Shown in pieces: positions 27,728 through 35,975 of a stretch of DNA of 64,000 nucleotides. The translations under genes and the position numbers were made by a program. The stretch is taken from NCBI GenBank assembly GCA_963720705.1, contig CAVRGJ010000006.1:124001-188000 (forward strand), in the 5' to 3' direction. How positions within the stretch are numbered: position 1 is the first letter of the stretch; every line of letters starts with the position of its first letter. Source of the stretch: DASWJZ01 sp963720705. Lineage in GTDB: Bacteria; Pseudomonadota; Alphaproteobacteria; Rhizobiales; Afifellaceae. The notes under the pieces are model-generated. The model saw only the letters and a list, made by a program, of their open reading frames with translations. It did not search any database and was not told where the DNA came from.

Positions 27728-28723
27728 TCAGTCCGCAGCCCTCCATGCGCTCGGAGCCTTCCCCGTCACGCGCATGAACTCGCGATTGAAGTTGGACTTC
27801 GTGTTGAAGCCGCTTGCCAGCATGGCGGCGGTCACGTTGTCGCCGGCCGCTAAGCGCTCGCACGCATTCGCGATCCGAAAATTGTTGATGAACCGGGAGA
27901 TGTTCTCCCCCGTGCGCCGGTTGATGGTCGCCGAAAGCGCCTTGATCGGGACATGCAGGCGGCGGGCCGTGCGCGCCAGCGTCAGGTCGGAGTCGAGATA
28001 GAGCCGCTCGTCGTCCATCAGCCGGCTGAGCCGCTGCATCAATGCATCATCCTCGGCGCTGTCGTAGGGCGCAGCCGATGCGGGCTCTGGGATGGCAGGC
28101 TCGAGCTCTCCGACCAGGTCTTTCGACATAATGAGCAGCCCGATGCTGAGCAAAGCCACCGAGGAGAGGATGCTGACGATCCACGGCTGCAACAGGCGCA
28201 TGTCGAGAGCGACGGCCAATGCGATCAGCGCGTCGCTGACGGCTGAGAGGATCAGTGCCAATCCGACCGCGCACCAGATTAGGCTTGGCACGCGGCCTGT
28301 CTCCAGCCGGACGAGCGGCAGGCCGCCGGCGCTTCGCCCGAGCGTCACAAGGATTGCGGTGCCATAGGCGAGAAAGATAGCCGGCACGACGATATCGAGT
28401 GTCGCGGGTGCAAAGGCGACGCAGAAGGCAGTGAACGCCGGTACGGCCAAATGCAGCGGGTCCGTGCGCGGATCGACGGGGCGGAAGGCGCTTGTCTGAA
28501 AGGCAACCCAGGCAACCGGCGGAATGATGGTTGCAGTGACCGGCTGCAGCGGAAGCAGGGCCGTCAGCCCGTAATACTGCACGAGCGAGATCACCACGCC
28601 CTGCAGCGCGCAGAAGAAGAGCAGCGCGGAAAAGAGCTTCGGGTAGCCCCCCGCCAGGCGCGTGTGCAGGAATAGAAAGCCCAGCACGAGCGCCACGATC
28701 ATCGGTACCGGCAGGGCGAGCAT
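27728..28723 (-). CDS. AraC-family transcriptional regulator with an N-terminal membrane domain
   Basis: The 331-residue protein has about seven hydrophobic segments (from MLALPVPMIVALVLGFLFL to VALLSIGLLIMS, residues 1-215) followed by a cytoplasmic AraC-type double helix-turn-helix: LTLARTARRLHVPIKALSATINR and VTAAMLASGFNTKSNFNREFMRVTGKAPSAWR. This resembles AraC regulators in which a membrane part senses an external signal. ATG 28723 has AAGGAC at good spacing; a longer frame upstream lacks support. It is divergent from a secreted hydrolase gene with 131 bp between, which is probably its target (inference). Confidence 0.85.
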   Translation of the reverse strand: MLALPVPMIVALVLGFLFLHTRLAGGYPKLFSALLFFCALQGVVISLVQYYGLTALLPLQPVTATIIPPVAWVAFQTSAFRPVDPRTDPLHLAVPAFTAFCVAFAPATLDIVVPAIFLAYGTAILVTLGRSAGGLPLVRLETGRVPSLIWCAVGLALILSAVSDALIALAVALDMRLLQPWIVSILSSVALLSIGLLIMSKDLVGELEPAIPEPASAAPYDSAEDDALMQRLSRLMDDERLYLDSDLTLARTARRLHVPIKALSATINRRTGENISRFINNFRIANACERLAAGDNVTAAMLASGFNTKSNFNREFMRVTGKAPSAWRAAD

Positions 28724-28854
28724 CACGGGTCCTTCTGCGTCTCCCGGTCCAAAAGCTCCGAAATCCGGTTCGGCGCGACCTGAAACCGGTTCGAGGACGC
28801 GGAAAATCGCGACCTGCCTACGCATGGGGCATCCAAACAGAACGGAGCCCTGAG

Positions 28855-29877
28855 ATGAGAACGATGCTTCTTGCCACCGGCCTCGCGACCCTCCTCGGAA
28901 CGGCGGCGGCCGCCGAGCCGATTGCCGGATATGACCGGCTGACGGTCACGGCCGCGCATCGCCCCGAGCCCTTGGCAGCCTCGGTCTGGTACCCGGTCGG
29001 CACCCCCACCTATCGCGGGCTGATCGGCGACAATGCTGTCTTCAAAGGCACGCCCGCCTATGTCGGCGCGGCGGTCGCCGACGGAAAATATCCCTTGTTC
29101 GTGCTGTCGCATGGATCGGGTGGCAATATGGACACGATCTCCTGGCTGTCGTCGAGGCTCGCCTTGCACGGCGCGATGGTTCTGGCGGTCAATCATCCCG
29201 GCAGCACATCGGGCGATTCCTCGCCGCGGCGCTCGCTTCGCCTGGACGAGCGGGCGGCCGACTTGCGCGCAGCACTCGACCAGCTCCTGGCCGATCCGAC
29301 GTTTGCGCCGCATGTCGACCAGTCGCGCATCATCTCGCTCGGATTCTCGCTCGGCGGCGCGACGGCGCTCAATCTGGCGGGGCTGCAGTTCGATCGGCAG
29401 GCTTACGCCGATTATTGCCGGGAGTGCGGTGACGCCGCCGCGGACTGCGTCTTCTTCGCCAAGGGCGGCGTCGATCTCGGCAACCTGCCGGAAGGGTTTG
29501 CGGCGGACATGCGCGATCCGCGTATCGACGCCGCCGTCGCGATCGACGCCGGCTTTACCTATGCGGCCACCGACGACAGCGTGACGGCGACGACGACGCC
29601 GGTGCTTCTGATCAATCTCGGCGAAGAAACACGCTTTTCCGCCGCCGATGTGAGCGCCAAGGGGAGCGACCTCGTGGAACGTCTGCCAAACGCGCGCTAC
29701 GCCGTGGTGGCGCCCGGGCACCACTTCACCTTCCTGGCCGAGTGCAAGCCGGAGGGCCCGGCCATCCTCATCGAGGAAGCCGACGATCCGGTCTGCGACG
29801 ATCCCGAAGGAACGGATCGCGCGCGGGCCCATGAAGCGATCTTCGAAGCGATCGCGGACTTCCTGGAGCATCTCTGA
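28855..29877 (+). CDS. Secreted alpha/beta hydrolase (dienelactone/PAF-acetylhydrolase-like)
   Basis: A 340-residue exported hydrolase. A signal peptide (MRTMLLATGLATLLGTAAAAE) precedes an alpha/beta fold with oxyanion region LFVLSHGSGGN, nucleophile elbow ISLGFSLGGATAL (Ser near residue 164), and a histidine in VVAPGHHFTFL. Four cysteines in CRECGDAAADC and AECKPEGP...VCDDP could form disulfides in the periplasm. Similar proteins are annotated as predicted dienelactone hydrolases; the substrate is unknown. Divergent from the membrane AraC regulator. Confidence 0.83.
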   Translation: MRTMLLATGLATLLGTAAAAEPIAGYDRLTVTAAHRPEPLAASVWYPVGTPTYRGLIGDNAVFKGTPAYVGAAVADGKYPLFVLSHGSGGNMDTISWLSSRLALHGAMVLAVNHPGSTSGDSSPRRSLRLDERAADLRAALDQLLADPTFAPHVDQSRIISLGFSLGGATALNLAGLQFDRQAYADYCRECGDAAADCVFFAKGGVDLGNLPEGFAADMRDPRIDAAVAIDAGFTYAATDDSVTATTTPVLLINLGEETRFSAADVSAKGSDLVERLPNARYAVVAPGHHFTFLAECKPEGPAILIEEADDPVCDDPEGTDRARAHEAIFEAIADFLEHL

Positions 29878-29943
29878 GAAACACGAAGCGCTCGACAGCT
29901 TGGGCCGATGCTCCGGTTCGTAGGAAGCACCGCCCGCTCAAGC

Positions 29944-29976
29944 AAAAGGCCCGCGACGCTGCCGCGGGCCTTGGAT
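29944..29976 (-). terminator. Rho-independent terminator of the aroA-cmk-rpsA operon
   Basis: Read on the minus strand, a stem AAGGCCCGCG/CGCGGGCCTT with a 7-base loop runs straight into TTTT. It begins 22 bp after the rpsA stop and can also serve the convergent hydrolase gene. Confidence 0.75.
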
Positions 29977-29997
29977 GTTTCGACGAAAGTGAAGGCG

Positions 29998-31734
29998 CTA
30001 TTCCTCCGCCTTCTCCTCTTCGCTCTCCGGTTCCTCGTCGTCGGTCTGCTGCTTCTTCAAGGCGGCGCCGAGGATATCGCCGAGCGAGGCGCCGGAATCG
30101 GTCGAGCCGTACTGGGCCACGGCCTCCTTTTCCTCGGCGATCTCGAGCGCCTTGATGGAGAGCGATATCTTTCTGTTCTTCTTGTCGATGTTGGTGACGC
30201 GGGCATCGACCTTCTCGCCGGGAGCGAAACGATCGGGCCGCTGCTCGGAGCGCTCGCGCGATAGCTCCGCGCGACGGATGAAAGCGGTCATGTCGGAATC
30301 GGCGATCTTCACCTCGATGCCGGAATCCATGACCTGCGTCACCTCGCCGGTAACGATAGCGCCCTTCTTGAGGCCGCTGACGGCCTCCATCGGATCGCCG
30401 CCGACCTGCTTGATGCCGAGCGAGATGCGCTCCTTCTCGATATCGACGTCGAGCACCTTGGCTTTGACGACGTCGCCCTTCTTGTAGTCCTCCATCGCCT
30501 CCTCGCCGGAACGGTTCCAGTCGAGGTCGGAGAGGTGGACCATGCCGTCGACGTCGTTTTCGAGCCCGAGGAAAAGGCCGAACTCGGTCTTGTTCTTCAC
30601 CTCGCCTTCGATGACGGAGCCGACCGGATGCTTCTCCGCGAACTCCTCCCACGGATTGCGCATGGTCTGCTTCAGGCCGAGCGAGACGCGCCGCTTGGCG
30701 GCGTCGACCTCGAGGATCACCACCTCCACCTCCTGCGAGGTTGAGACGATCTTGCCCGGGTGGACGTTCTTCTTCGTCCAGCTCATCTCGGAGACGTGGA
30801 TCAGGCCCTCGATGCCGGGCTCCAGCTCCACGAAGGCGCCGTAGTCGGTGATGTTGGTGACGCGGCCTGTGAAGCGGGCGCCGATCGGGTATTTGGCCTC
30901 GATGCCCTCCCACGGATCCGCCTCAAGCTGCTTCATGCCGAGCGAGATGCGGAAAGTCTCCGGGTTGATGCGGACGATCTGCACCTTCACCGTCTCGCCG
31001 ATATTCAGAATCTCCGAGGGATGATTGACGCGCCGCCACGCCATGTCGGTGACGTGTAGCAGGCCATCGATGCCGCCGAGATCGACGAACGCGCCGTACT
31101 CGGTGATGTTCTTGACGACGCCATCGACGACCTGGCCTTCGTGCAGCCGCTGCACCAGCTCCGAGCGCTGCTCGGCGAGCGTGTCTTCAAGCACCGAGCG
31201 GCGCGAGACGACGATGTTGCCGCGTCGCTTATCCATCTTGAGGATGCGGAAAGGCTGCGGCGAATTCATCAGGGGGCCGACGTCGCGCACCGGGCGCACG
31301 TCCACTTGGCTGCGCGGCAGGAAAGCGACGGCGCCGTCGAGATCGACGGTGAAGCCGCCCTTCACCTGATTGAAGATCTGACCGGTGACGGTCTCGTTCT
31401 TCTCAAAACTCTCTTCGAGCCTGACCCAGCTTTCCTCGCGTCGCGCCTTCTCGCGGCTGAGCATCGCCTCGCCGAGCGCGTTCTCGACGCGCTCCAAATA
31501 GACTTCGACCTCGTCGCCAGGCTTAAGCTCGCCGTCGCGTCCGCGGACGCCGAATTCCTTGAGCGGCACCCGCCCCTCGACCTTCAAGCCGACGTCGATG
31601 ATGGCGACGTCCTTCTCGATCGCTATGACCGTGCCCTTGACGACGGACCCTTCGGCAAGATCGCTCGTGGCGAACAACTCCTCCAAAAGAGCGGCAAAAT
31701 CCTCCCTGGTGGGTTGCATCTCAGCTACTTGCAT
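29998..31734 (-). CDS. rpsA: 30S ribosomal protein S1
   Basis: RNA-binding ribosomal protein needed to recruit most mRNAs. The 578-residue protein contains six S1 OB-fold repeats, for example VVKGTVIAIEKDVAIIDVGLKVEG, VVDGVVKNITEYGAFVDLGGIDGLLH and RFTGRVTNITDYGAFVELEPGIEG, then an acidic tail EEPESEEEKAEE. Start ATG 31734 has GGAG 6 nt upstream. Gene order aroA-cmk-rpsA is conserved in alphaproteobacteria. A 192-bp leader separates it from cmk, enough for separate or autogenous control. Confidence 0.96.
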   Translation of the reverse strand: MQVAEMQPTREDFAALLEELFATSDLAEGSVVKGTVIAIEKDVAIIDVGLKVEGRVPLKEFGVRGRDGELKPGDEVEVYLERVENALGEAMLSREKARREESWVRLEESFEKNETVTGQIFNQVKGGFTVDLDGAVAFLPRSQVDVRPVRDVGPLMNSPQPFRILKMDKRRGNIVVSRRSVLEDTLAEQRSELVQRLHEGQVVDGVVKNITEYGAFVDLGGIDGLLHVTDMAWRRVNHPSEILNIGETVKVQIVRINPETFRISLGMKQLEADPWEGIEAKYPIGARFTGRVTNITDYGAFVELEPGIEGLIHVSEMSWTKKNVHPGKIVSTSQEVEVVILEVDAAKRRVSLGLKQTMRNPWEEFAEKHPVGSVIEGEVKNKTEFGLFLGLENDVDGMVHLSDLDWNRSGEEAMEDYKKGDVVKAKVLDVDIEKERISLGIKQVGGDPMEAVSGLKKGAIVTGEVTQVMDSGIEVKIADSDMTAFIRRAELSRERSEQRPDRFAPGEKVDARVTNIDKKNRKISLSIKALEIAEEKEAVAQYGSTDSGASLGDILGAALKKQQTDDEEPESEEEKAEE

Positions 31735-31926
31735 CAAAACTCCTGACAGCGGGGACTTGGCGGTCCCCTGCCCTGCGCCGGGCGTTAGCGTTGCGTTTGT
31801 CACCTTCTGCCTTTCCCTCGTCGAGAGGGCCGGCGCACCGTGAGGCCGAAAGCGACGATCTTGGTTCCTGGAGGCGGCGTTGCCGGCGAATGAAAGAGAA
31901 GCGCACCCCAAGAGAGGGCGCGCCCT

Positions 31927-32568
31927 TCATTCTCTCGCGATCTTGCGGCCCACGAAATCGACAGCCGCCCGGAACGCGGCTTCTATATCCAAATCGGTTG
32001 TATCGAGCAAGTAAGCGTCCGGGGCGGGTCTGAGCGGCGAATCCGTGCGCGCCATGTCGCGCTGGTCCCGCCGCTTGAGGTCTGCAAGAACCTCCGCCTC
32101 GGAGATATCGGAACCCGCCTCGCGCATTTCAAGCGACCGGCGCTGCGCGCGCGTTTCCGGCGAGGCGGTGACGTAGAGCTTCGCCGGCGCATCCGGAAAA
32201 ACCACCGTCCCGATGTCGCGCCCGTCGAGCACGGCGCCCGGTGGCGTTGCGGCGAACGCCTGCTGCTTCTCGCGAAGCGCCGTCCGAAGCCGTGGCAGGA
32301 CGGCGACCCGCGAAGCTGCCTCGCCAATGGCGTGGCTCGCGAGCCGTTTGGCGTCGAGCGTGTCAAGATCGAGCGTCGCGGCCGCGGCGACCGCGGCGTC
32401 CTCGTCGTCTAGATCGGCACCGGTCGCAAGCAGCCGGTCGGCGACCGCGCGGTAGGTCAGGCCGGTGTCGAGATGGCGAAGCCCGAAATGGCGCGCGAGC
32501 CGCCGTGCGAGCGTGCCCTTGCCGCTCGCCGCCGGACCGTCGATGGCAACGACGGGGACGCCTGTCAC
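31927..32568 (-). CDS. cmk: Cytidylate kinase
   Basis: Phosphorylates CMP and dCMP with ATP. 213 residues from a GTG that overlaps the aroA stop as GTGA. Motifs: P-loop AIDGPAASGKGT (residues 8-19), substrate-binding LDTGLTYRAVA, DGRDIGTVVFPDAPAKLYV near residue 125, and LKRRDQRDMAR with the adenine-lid arginines. A longer frame upstream lies inside aroA and is rejected. Confidence 0.94.
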   Translation of the reverse strand: MTGVPVVAIDGPAASGKGTLARRLARHFGLRHLDTGLTYRAVADRLLATGADLDDEDAAVAAAATLDLDTLDAKRLASHAIGEAASRVAVLPRLRTALREKQQAFAATPPGAVLDGRDIGTVVFPDAPAKLYVTASPETRAQRRSLEMREAGSDISEAEVLADLKRRDQRDMARTDSPLRPAPDAYLLDTTDLDIEAAFRAAVDFVGRKIARE

Positions 32569-33911
32569 GCCGCTTCCGCGCCGTCGGCGAAGCCGGCGCC
32601 GAGCCGCTTCAGAAGCTCCACAAAACTCGGGAAGGAGGTGGCGATCGTCGCGCTGTCGTCGACGGTCACGGGCCGCTCGGCGGCAAGCCCCATGACAAGG
32701 AAGCTCATCGCGATGCGGTGGTCGAGATGCGTCGGCACGGTGCCGCCGCCCTTCACCTTCCCGCCTTCGACGACGAGGCTTGCCTTGCCCTCGCGGCATT
32801 CCACACCGTTCGCTTCGAGTCCGCGTGCGACGGCGGCCAAACGATCGGACTCTTTGACGCGCAGTTCTTCCAGGCCTTCCATCACCGTGCGCCCCTCGGC
32901 AAACGCAGCAGCGACGGCGAGCACTGGATATTCGTCGATCATCGAAGGCGCGCGCTCGGGTGGAACCGCGATGCCCTTGAGCTTCGAAGCGCGCACGTGC
33001 ACGTCGCCGATCGTCTCTCCGCCGGAGAGCCGTTCGTTCTCGATCTGAAGGTCAGCGCCCATCTCCTTCAACGTGGTCATGAGGCCGGTCCGGGCGGGAT
33101 TGAGCAGGACATTCTCGATCGTGACATCCGAGCCGTCGACGAGAAGCCCGGCGACGATCAGGAAAGCGGCGGAGCTCGGATCGGCAGGAACGGTGACGGC
33201 CTGCGGCCTGAGGTCGGGCCGGCCGACGAGGCGGATCACTGTCGCGCCGTCCGCGCCACGCGCCGTCGAAACGTCGGCGCCAAAACCCTTCAGCATGCGC
33301 TCGGTGTGATCGCGCGTGGCGACCGGCTCGATCACCGTCGTCACGCCTTCGATGTTGAGCCCAGCGAGGAGCACCGCCGACTTCACCTGCGCGGAGGGCA
33401 CCGGCACGCGGTACTCGATCGGCGTCATCCTCGCGCCTGCCTTGATGGAAAGCGGCAGGCGATCGCCGGTGCGCGCGACGACCTCCGCGCCCATCTTGCG
33501 CAGCGGCTCGAGCACGCGGCCCATCGGCCGCTTCGACAGCGAAGGATCGCCGACGAAAGTCGACGCGAAGGGATGCGCGCCGGCGATCCCGATCGTGAGC
33601 CGCACGCCTGTTCCGGCATTGCCGAAATCGATCGCGCTTTCCGGCTCCTTAAGCCGTCCGGTTCCAAGCCCCGCAACGCGCCAGGTGCCGTCGCGACCTT
33701 TTTCGACGGTCGCCCCGTAGGCGCGCATGGCGGCGGCCGTCGCCATCACGTCTTCCGATTCAAGCAGGCCGGAAATTTTGGTCTCGCCTTCGGCGAGGGC
33801 GCCGAACATCAGCGCACGATGCGAGATCGACTTGTCGCCCGGGACGGCGACGCGGCCGCGGAGCGGCCCGGAGGGCAGCGCGCTCAAGGGTTTTTTGAAA
33901 GCGTGCGTCAT
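32565..33911 (-). CDS. aroA: 3-phosphoshikimate 1-carboxyvinyltransferase (class II EPSP synthase)
   Basis: Sixth step of the shikimate pathway. The 448-residue protein is clearly class II, close in pattern to the Agrobacterium CP4 enzyme: VPGDKSISHRALMFG, SKRPMGRVLEPLRKMGAEV, RAPSMIDEYPVLAVAAAFAEG, LEELRVKESDRLAAVA and THLDHRIAMSFLVMGL. The phosphoenolpyruvate loop reads DFGNAGTG; residue 100 is Gly where CP4 has Ala100, the residue linked to glyphosate insensitivity. Followed by coupled cmk and then rpsA. Confidence 0.94.
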   Translation of the reverse strand: MTHAFKKPLSALPSGPLRGRVAVPGDKSISHRALMFGALAEGETKISGLLESEDVMATAAAMRAYGATVEKGRDGTWRVAGLGTGRLKEPESAIDFGNAGTGVRLTIGIAGAHPFASTFVGDPSLSKRPMGRVLEPLRKMGAEVVARTGDRLPLSIKAGARMTPIEYRVPVPSAQVKSAVLLAGLNIEGVTTVIEPVATRDHTERMLKGFGADVSTARGADGATVIRLVGRPDLRPQAVTVPADPSSAAFLIVAGLLVDGSDVTIENVLLNPARTGLMTTLKEMGADLQIENERLSGGETIGDVHVRASKLKGIAVPPERAPSMIDEYPVLAVAAAFAEGRTVMEGLEELRVKESDRLAAVARGLEANGVECREGKASLVVEGGKVKGGGTVPTHLDHRIAMSFLVMGLAAERPVTVDDSATIATSFPSFVELLKRLGAGFADGAEAA

Positions 33912-34103
33912 CTCTCCGGCATGAAAGTTGCGAGCCCGGCCAGGCGGGGCCTTAGAAACGGCGGGTTGGTAGCACAGCCCCCATCCGAGGTCACCATTTC
34001 CGCGGGCGGCGGAGCCGGCTTCCGGCGGGCGAAAGAAGGTGTTTGACAGGGGTATGACCCGTCGCTAGGCACGCGGCGCGTTCAACGAAGAGGCTGAAGA
34101 CAC

Positions 34104-34517
34104 GTGGCGAAACCTGAACTCGGCACGAAGCGCACCTGTCCCTCCTGCGGCACCAAATACTACGACCTGAACCGTAGCCCGATCGTTTGCCCAAGTTGCG
34201 GCACCGTTTTCGAAGTGGCGGCCCCGGCACGAGCCGCCGAGCGCAAGCCCGAACCGGCGCCCAAGGCGGAGGCGCAGCCGGTCGCCGAGGTCGTGCGCGA
34301 ACCGGATGTCGTCTCGCTCGAAGAGGTCGAGGAGGAGGTTGTGCCCGTCGGCCCGGACGCCGACGAGGAAGAGGAAGTGGCGGATATCCCCGACGCTGAG
34401 ATCGAAGTCGAAGCCGACGAGACCGTGCCCGATCCCTTCCTTGAGGAAGAGGAAGAAGAGGGCGATGACGTCGCGGGTCTTCTCGATGTCGACGAGGAGG
34501 ACGAAGAGGAGCGCTGA
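34104..34517 (+). CDS. TIGR02300-family acidic zinc-ribbon protein
   Basis: A 137-residue protein of the alphaproteobacterial TIGR02300 family, function unknown. The N-terminus has a two-knuckle zinc ribbon, RTCPSCGTKYYDLNRSP with VCPSCGTVFE (residues 11-37), followed by a low-complexity tail in which more than a third of residues are Glu or Asp. GTG start at 34104. The gene commonly sits next to aroA and a tRNA-Ala in this order; that arrangement holds here. Confidence 0.85.
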   Translation: MAKPELGTKRTCPSCGTKYYDLNRSPIVCPSCGTVFEVAAPARAAERKPEPAPKAEAQPVAEVVREPDVVSLEEVEEEVVPVGPDADEEEEVADIPDAEIEVEADETVPDPFLEEEEEEGDDVAGLLDVDEEDEEER

Positions 34518-34763
34518 GGCGCTCGCAGAGCGGCGCGGAGCGCTACGCCCGATCGAAACGAAGCGCGGATAAGTCCGCGCGGTCCCGATTCGGACTCTGG
34601 TCCAAAGAAGGCTTATCTTACCAAAACCGCTTCAGAGCGACTGCCTTGCATGAAGTCTCCCTGCGCTCCTTTCGGAGCTTCGGGAGAGACTCCTACGCCT
34701 TCGGCTTCGAGTGTTGATTTGAGCGCTCGATGTGGCCTGCCACCCGAAGCCAGAGGCGCAGGG
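34518..34763. other. Non-coding gap after the TIGR02300 gene
   Basis: A GCGCGGATAAGTCCGCGC hairpin at about 34563-34580 may act as a transcription end but lacks a U tract. Otherwise I see nothing here before the tRNA. Confidence 0.4.
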
Positions 34764-34839
34764 TGGTGGAGCCGAGCGGGATCGAACCGCTGACCTCGTG
34801 AATGCCATTCACGCGCTCTCCCAACTGAGCTACGGCCCC
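34764..34839 (-). tRNA. tRNA-Ala (anticodon GGC)
   Basis: A 76-nt cloverleaf on the minus strand. Acceptor GGGGCCG pairs with CGGCTCC (one G-U), D arm GCTC...GAGC, anticodon arm CGTGA-ATGGCAT-TCACG with GGC at positions 34-36, T arm AGCGG-TTCGATC-CCGCT, discriminator A and an encoded CCA. Confidence 0.95.
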
Positions 34840-34944
34840 GTCCAGATATCGCGGCGCTGGGTTTTCCCGCGGGCGGGGTTAACTAGGCGGCGCCCGGCCG
34901 AAATGCAAGGCGAAACCCCAGGCCCAGCCGCCCGCCGCCTCCAC

Positions 34945-34973
34945 CTTGAAGCGCCTTTCGCGGGCTCCCATAT
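34945..34973 (+). promoter_or_regulatory. RpoH (sigma-32) type heat-shock promoter
   Basis: CTTGAA, a 17-bp spacer, then CCATAT (extended as CCCATATTTC). This matches the alphaproteobacterial RpoH consensus of CTTGAA and CYATNT with 17-18 bp spacing. It sits about 75 bp upstream of the hsp20 start and downstream of the divergent tRNA, giving a leader of roughly 65 nt. Confidence 0.75.
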
Positions 34974-35049
34974 TTCTCCCGAACCGAGCGGATGCCGCTT
35001 CTTGGGTCCGGTCGGGCGAAGTCGCTTCAGGAAGAGGACTTTGCACCAG

Positions 35050-35475
35050 ATGACGCGCACACTTGCTTTTTCGAGTCCCCTCCTCCTCGGGTTCGAGGAC
35101 ATCGAACGCCTCTTGGACCGCGTGTCGAAGACGGCCGATGGTTACCCGCCTTATAATATCGAGCGGATCGCGGCAAACGGCGCCGCACCGGCCCGCATCG
35201 TGATCACGCTCGCGGTCGCCGGCTTCGACCCTAACGATATTGAAGTGACTGTGGAGGACAATGAGCTTAGCGTCGGTGGACGGCAGTCGGACAATGACGA
35301 CCGCGACTATCTGCATCGAGGCATCGCGGCGCGGCAATTCCGACGCACGTTCGTTCTGGCGGACGGCATCGAGGTGAAGAGCGCAGAGCTTAGGGACGGA
35401 TTGCTATCGATCGAGTTGGTGCGGCCCGAGGCCGCGCGCACCGTGAAGCGTATCCCGATCACGTCCCGCGGCTGA
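35050..35475 (+). CDS. Small heat shock protein Hsp20 (IbpA-like)
   Basis: ATP-independent chaperone that holds unfolding proteins. The 141-residue protein has the usual N-terminal arm (SSPLLLGFEDIERLLDRVSKTADGYPPYNIER), an alpha-crystallin domain (RIVITLAVAGFDPNDIEVTVEDNELSVGGRQ, then DYLHRGIAARQFRRTFVLADGIEVKSAELRDGLLSIEL) and an IPI-type tail (KRIPITSRG). AGGAAGAGGA precedes ATG 35050. A RpoH promoter lies upstream and DUF1150 follows after 15 bp. Confidence 0.92.
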   Translation: MTRTLAFSSPLLLGFEDIERLLDRVSKTADGYPPYNIERIAANGAAPARIVITLAVAGFDPNDIEVTVEDNELSVGGRQSDNDDRDYLHRGIAARQFRRTFVLADGIEVKSAELRDGLLSIELVRPEAARTVKRIPITSRG

Positions 35476-35490
35476 ACGATGGAGCGAGAG

Positions 35491-35751
35491 ATGATGACCA
35501 GCAACGAGACCGCCAAGACGATGCCGCAGGACGCATTCGCCGCGCTCGGCGGCGGCCAGATCGCTTACCTCAGGCCGGTGCGCTCGGAAGACGTAAAGAC
35601 GCTCTTCCCGCAGGCACCCGAGCTTTCGCCGGGCTTGCATCTTTGGGCGCTTCTCTCCGCCGCCGGCCAACCGATCATGCTGACCAACTCGAAGGCCGCG
35701 GCGATCGCGAGCGCCCACGAAAACGACCTTGAGACGGTGAGCGTGCACTAG
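35491..35751 (+). CDS. DUF1150 family protein
   Basis: About 86 residues, conserved in alphaproteobacteria and typically found directly after an hsp20 gene, as here. Visible blocks are LGGGQIAYLRPV and PGLHLWALLSAAGQPIMLTNSKAAAIASAHENDL. No catalytic motif or membrane segment is visible and the function is unknown. ATG 35491 fits GGAG 6 nt upstream better than ATG 35479. Heat-inducible with hsp20 if the upstream promoter drives both. Confidence 0.85.
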   Translation: MMTSNETAKTMPQDAFAALGGGQIAYLRPVRSEDVKTLFPQAPELSPGLHLWALLSAAGQPIMLTNSKAAAIASAHENDLETVSVH

Positions 35752-35768
35752 GACGAGACCCACAACGT

Positions 35769-35872
35769 CGTCATGCCCGGACTTGATCCGGGCATCCATT
35801 CCGGAACAACGATGACATCCGCGGCGTCACGGAATGGATTGCCGGGTCAAGCCCGGCAATGACGACAAAGGT
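35769..35872. repeat. Palindromic intergenic repeat
   Basis: Outer arms CGTCATGCCCGGACTTGATC and GGGTCAAGCCCGGCAATGACG, inner arms ATCCATTCCGGAAC and CACGGAATGGATTGCC, about 104 bp. Same family as 7019-7224 and 10499-10607. Confidence 0.8.
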
Positions 35873-35882
35873 GGATTGAAAC

Positions 35883-35902
35883 GGGGCCTTCGGGCCCCTT
35901 TT
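35883..35902 (+). terminator. Rho-independent terminator after DUF1150
   Basis: GGGGCC-TTCG-GGCCCC followed at once by TTTT and a T-rich run. The UUCG tetraloop makes a very stable hairpin. It closes the hsp20-DUF1150 transcript. Confidence 0.85.
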
Positions 35903-35930
35903 CATTTTCGGCGCTCCAAGGCTTGCACCG

Positions 35931-35955
35931 TAACCTTCCCTCAAGGGGGAGGTTA
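35931..35955. repeat. Short palindromic repeat
   Basis: TAACCTTCCC, TCAA, GGGGGAGGTTA form an imperfect 25-bp inverted repeat, close in sequence to the terminal arms of the 50367-50520 element. It lies between the DUF1150 terminator and the ptsN stop. Confidence 0.65.
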
Positions 35956-35975
35956 AGCGAAGCGCCGGCTTCGGT

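Noticed and set aside
32241..34046. 601-residue plus-strand frame over cmk and aroA
   Set aside because: Antisense shadow of two well-conserved genes, no recognisable domain.
34974..35050. ROSE-type RNA thermometer in the hsp20 leader
   Set aside because: The leader has a ribosome-binding site and some complementary pyrimidines, but I could not build the conserved ROSE hairpin with confidence; the RpoH promoter is the better explanation.
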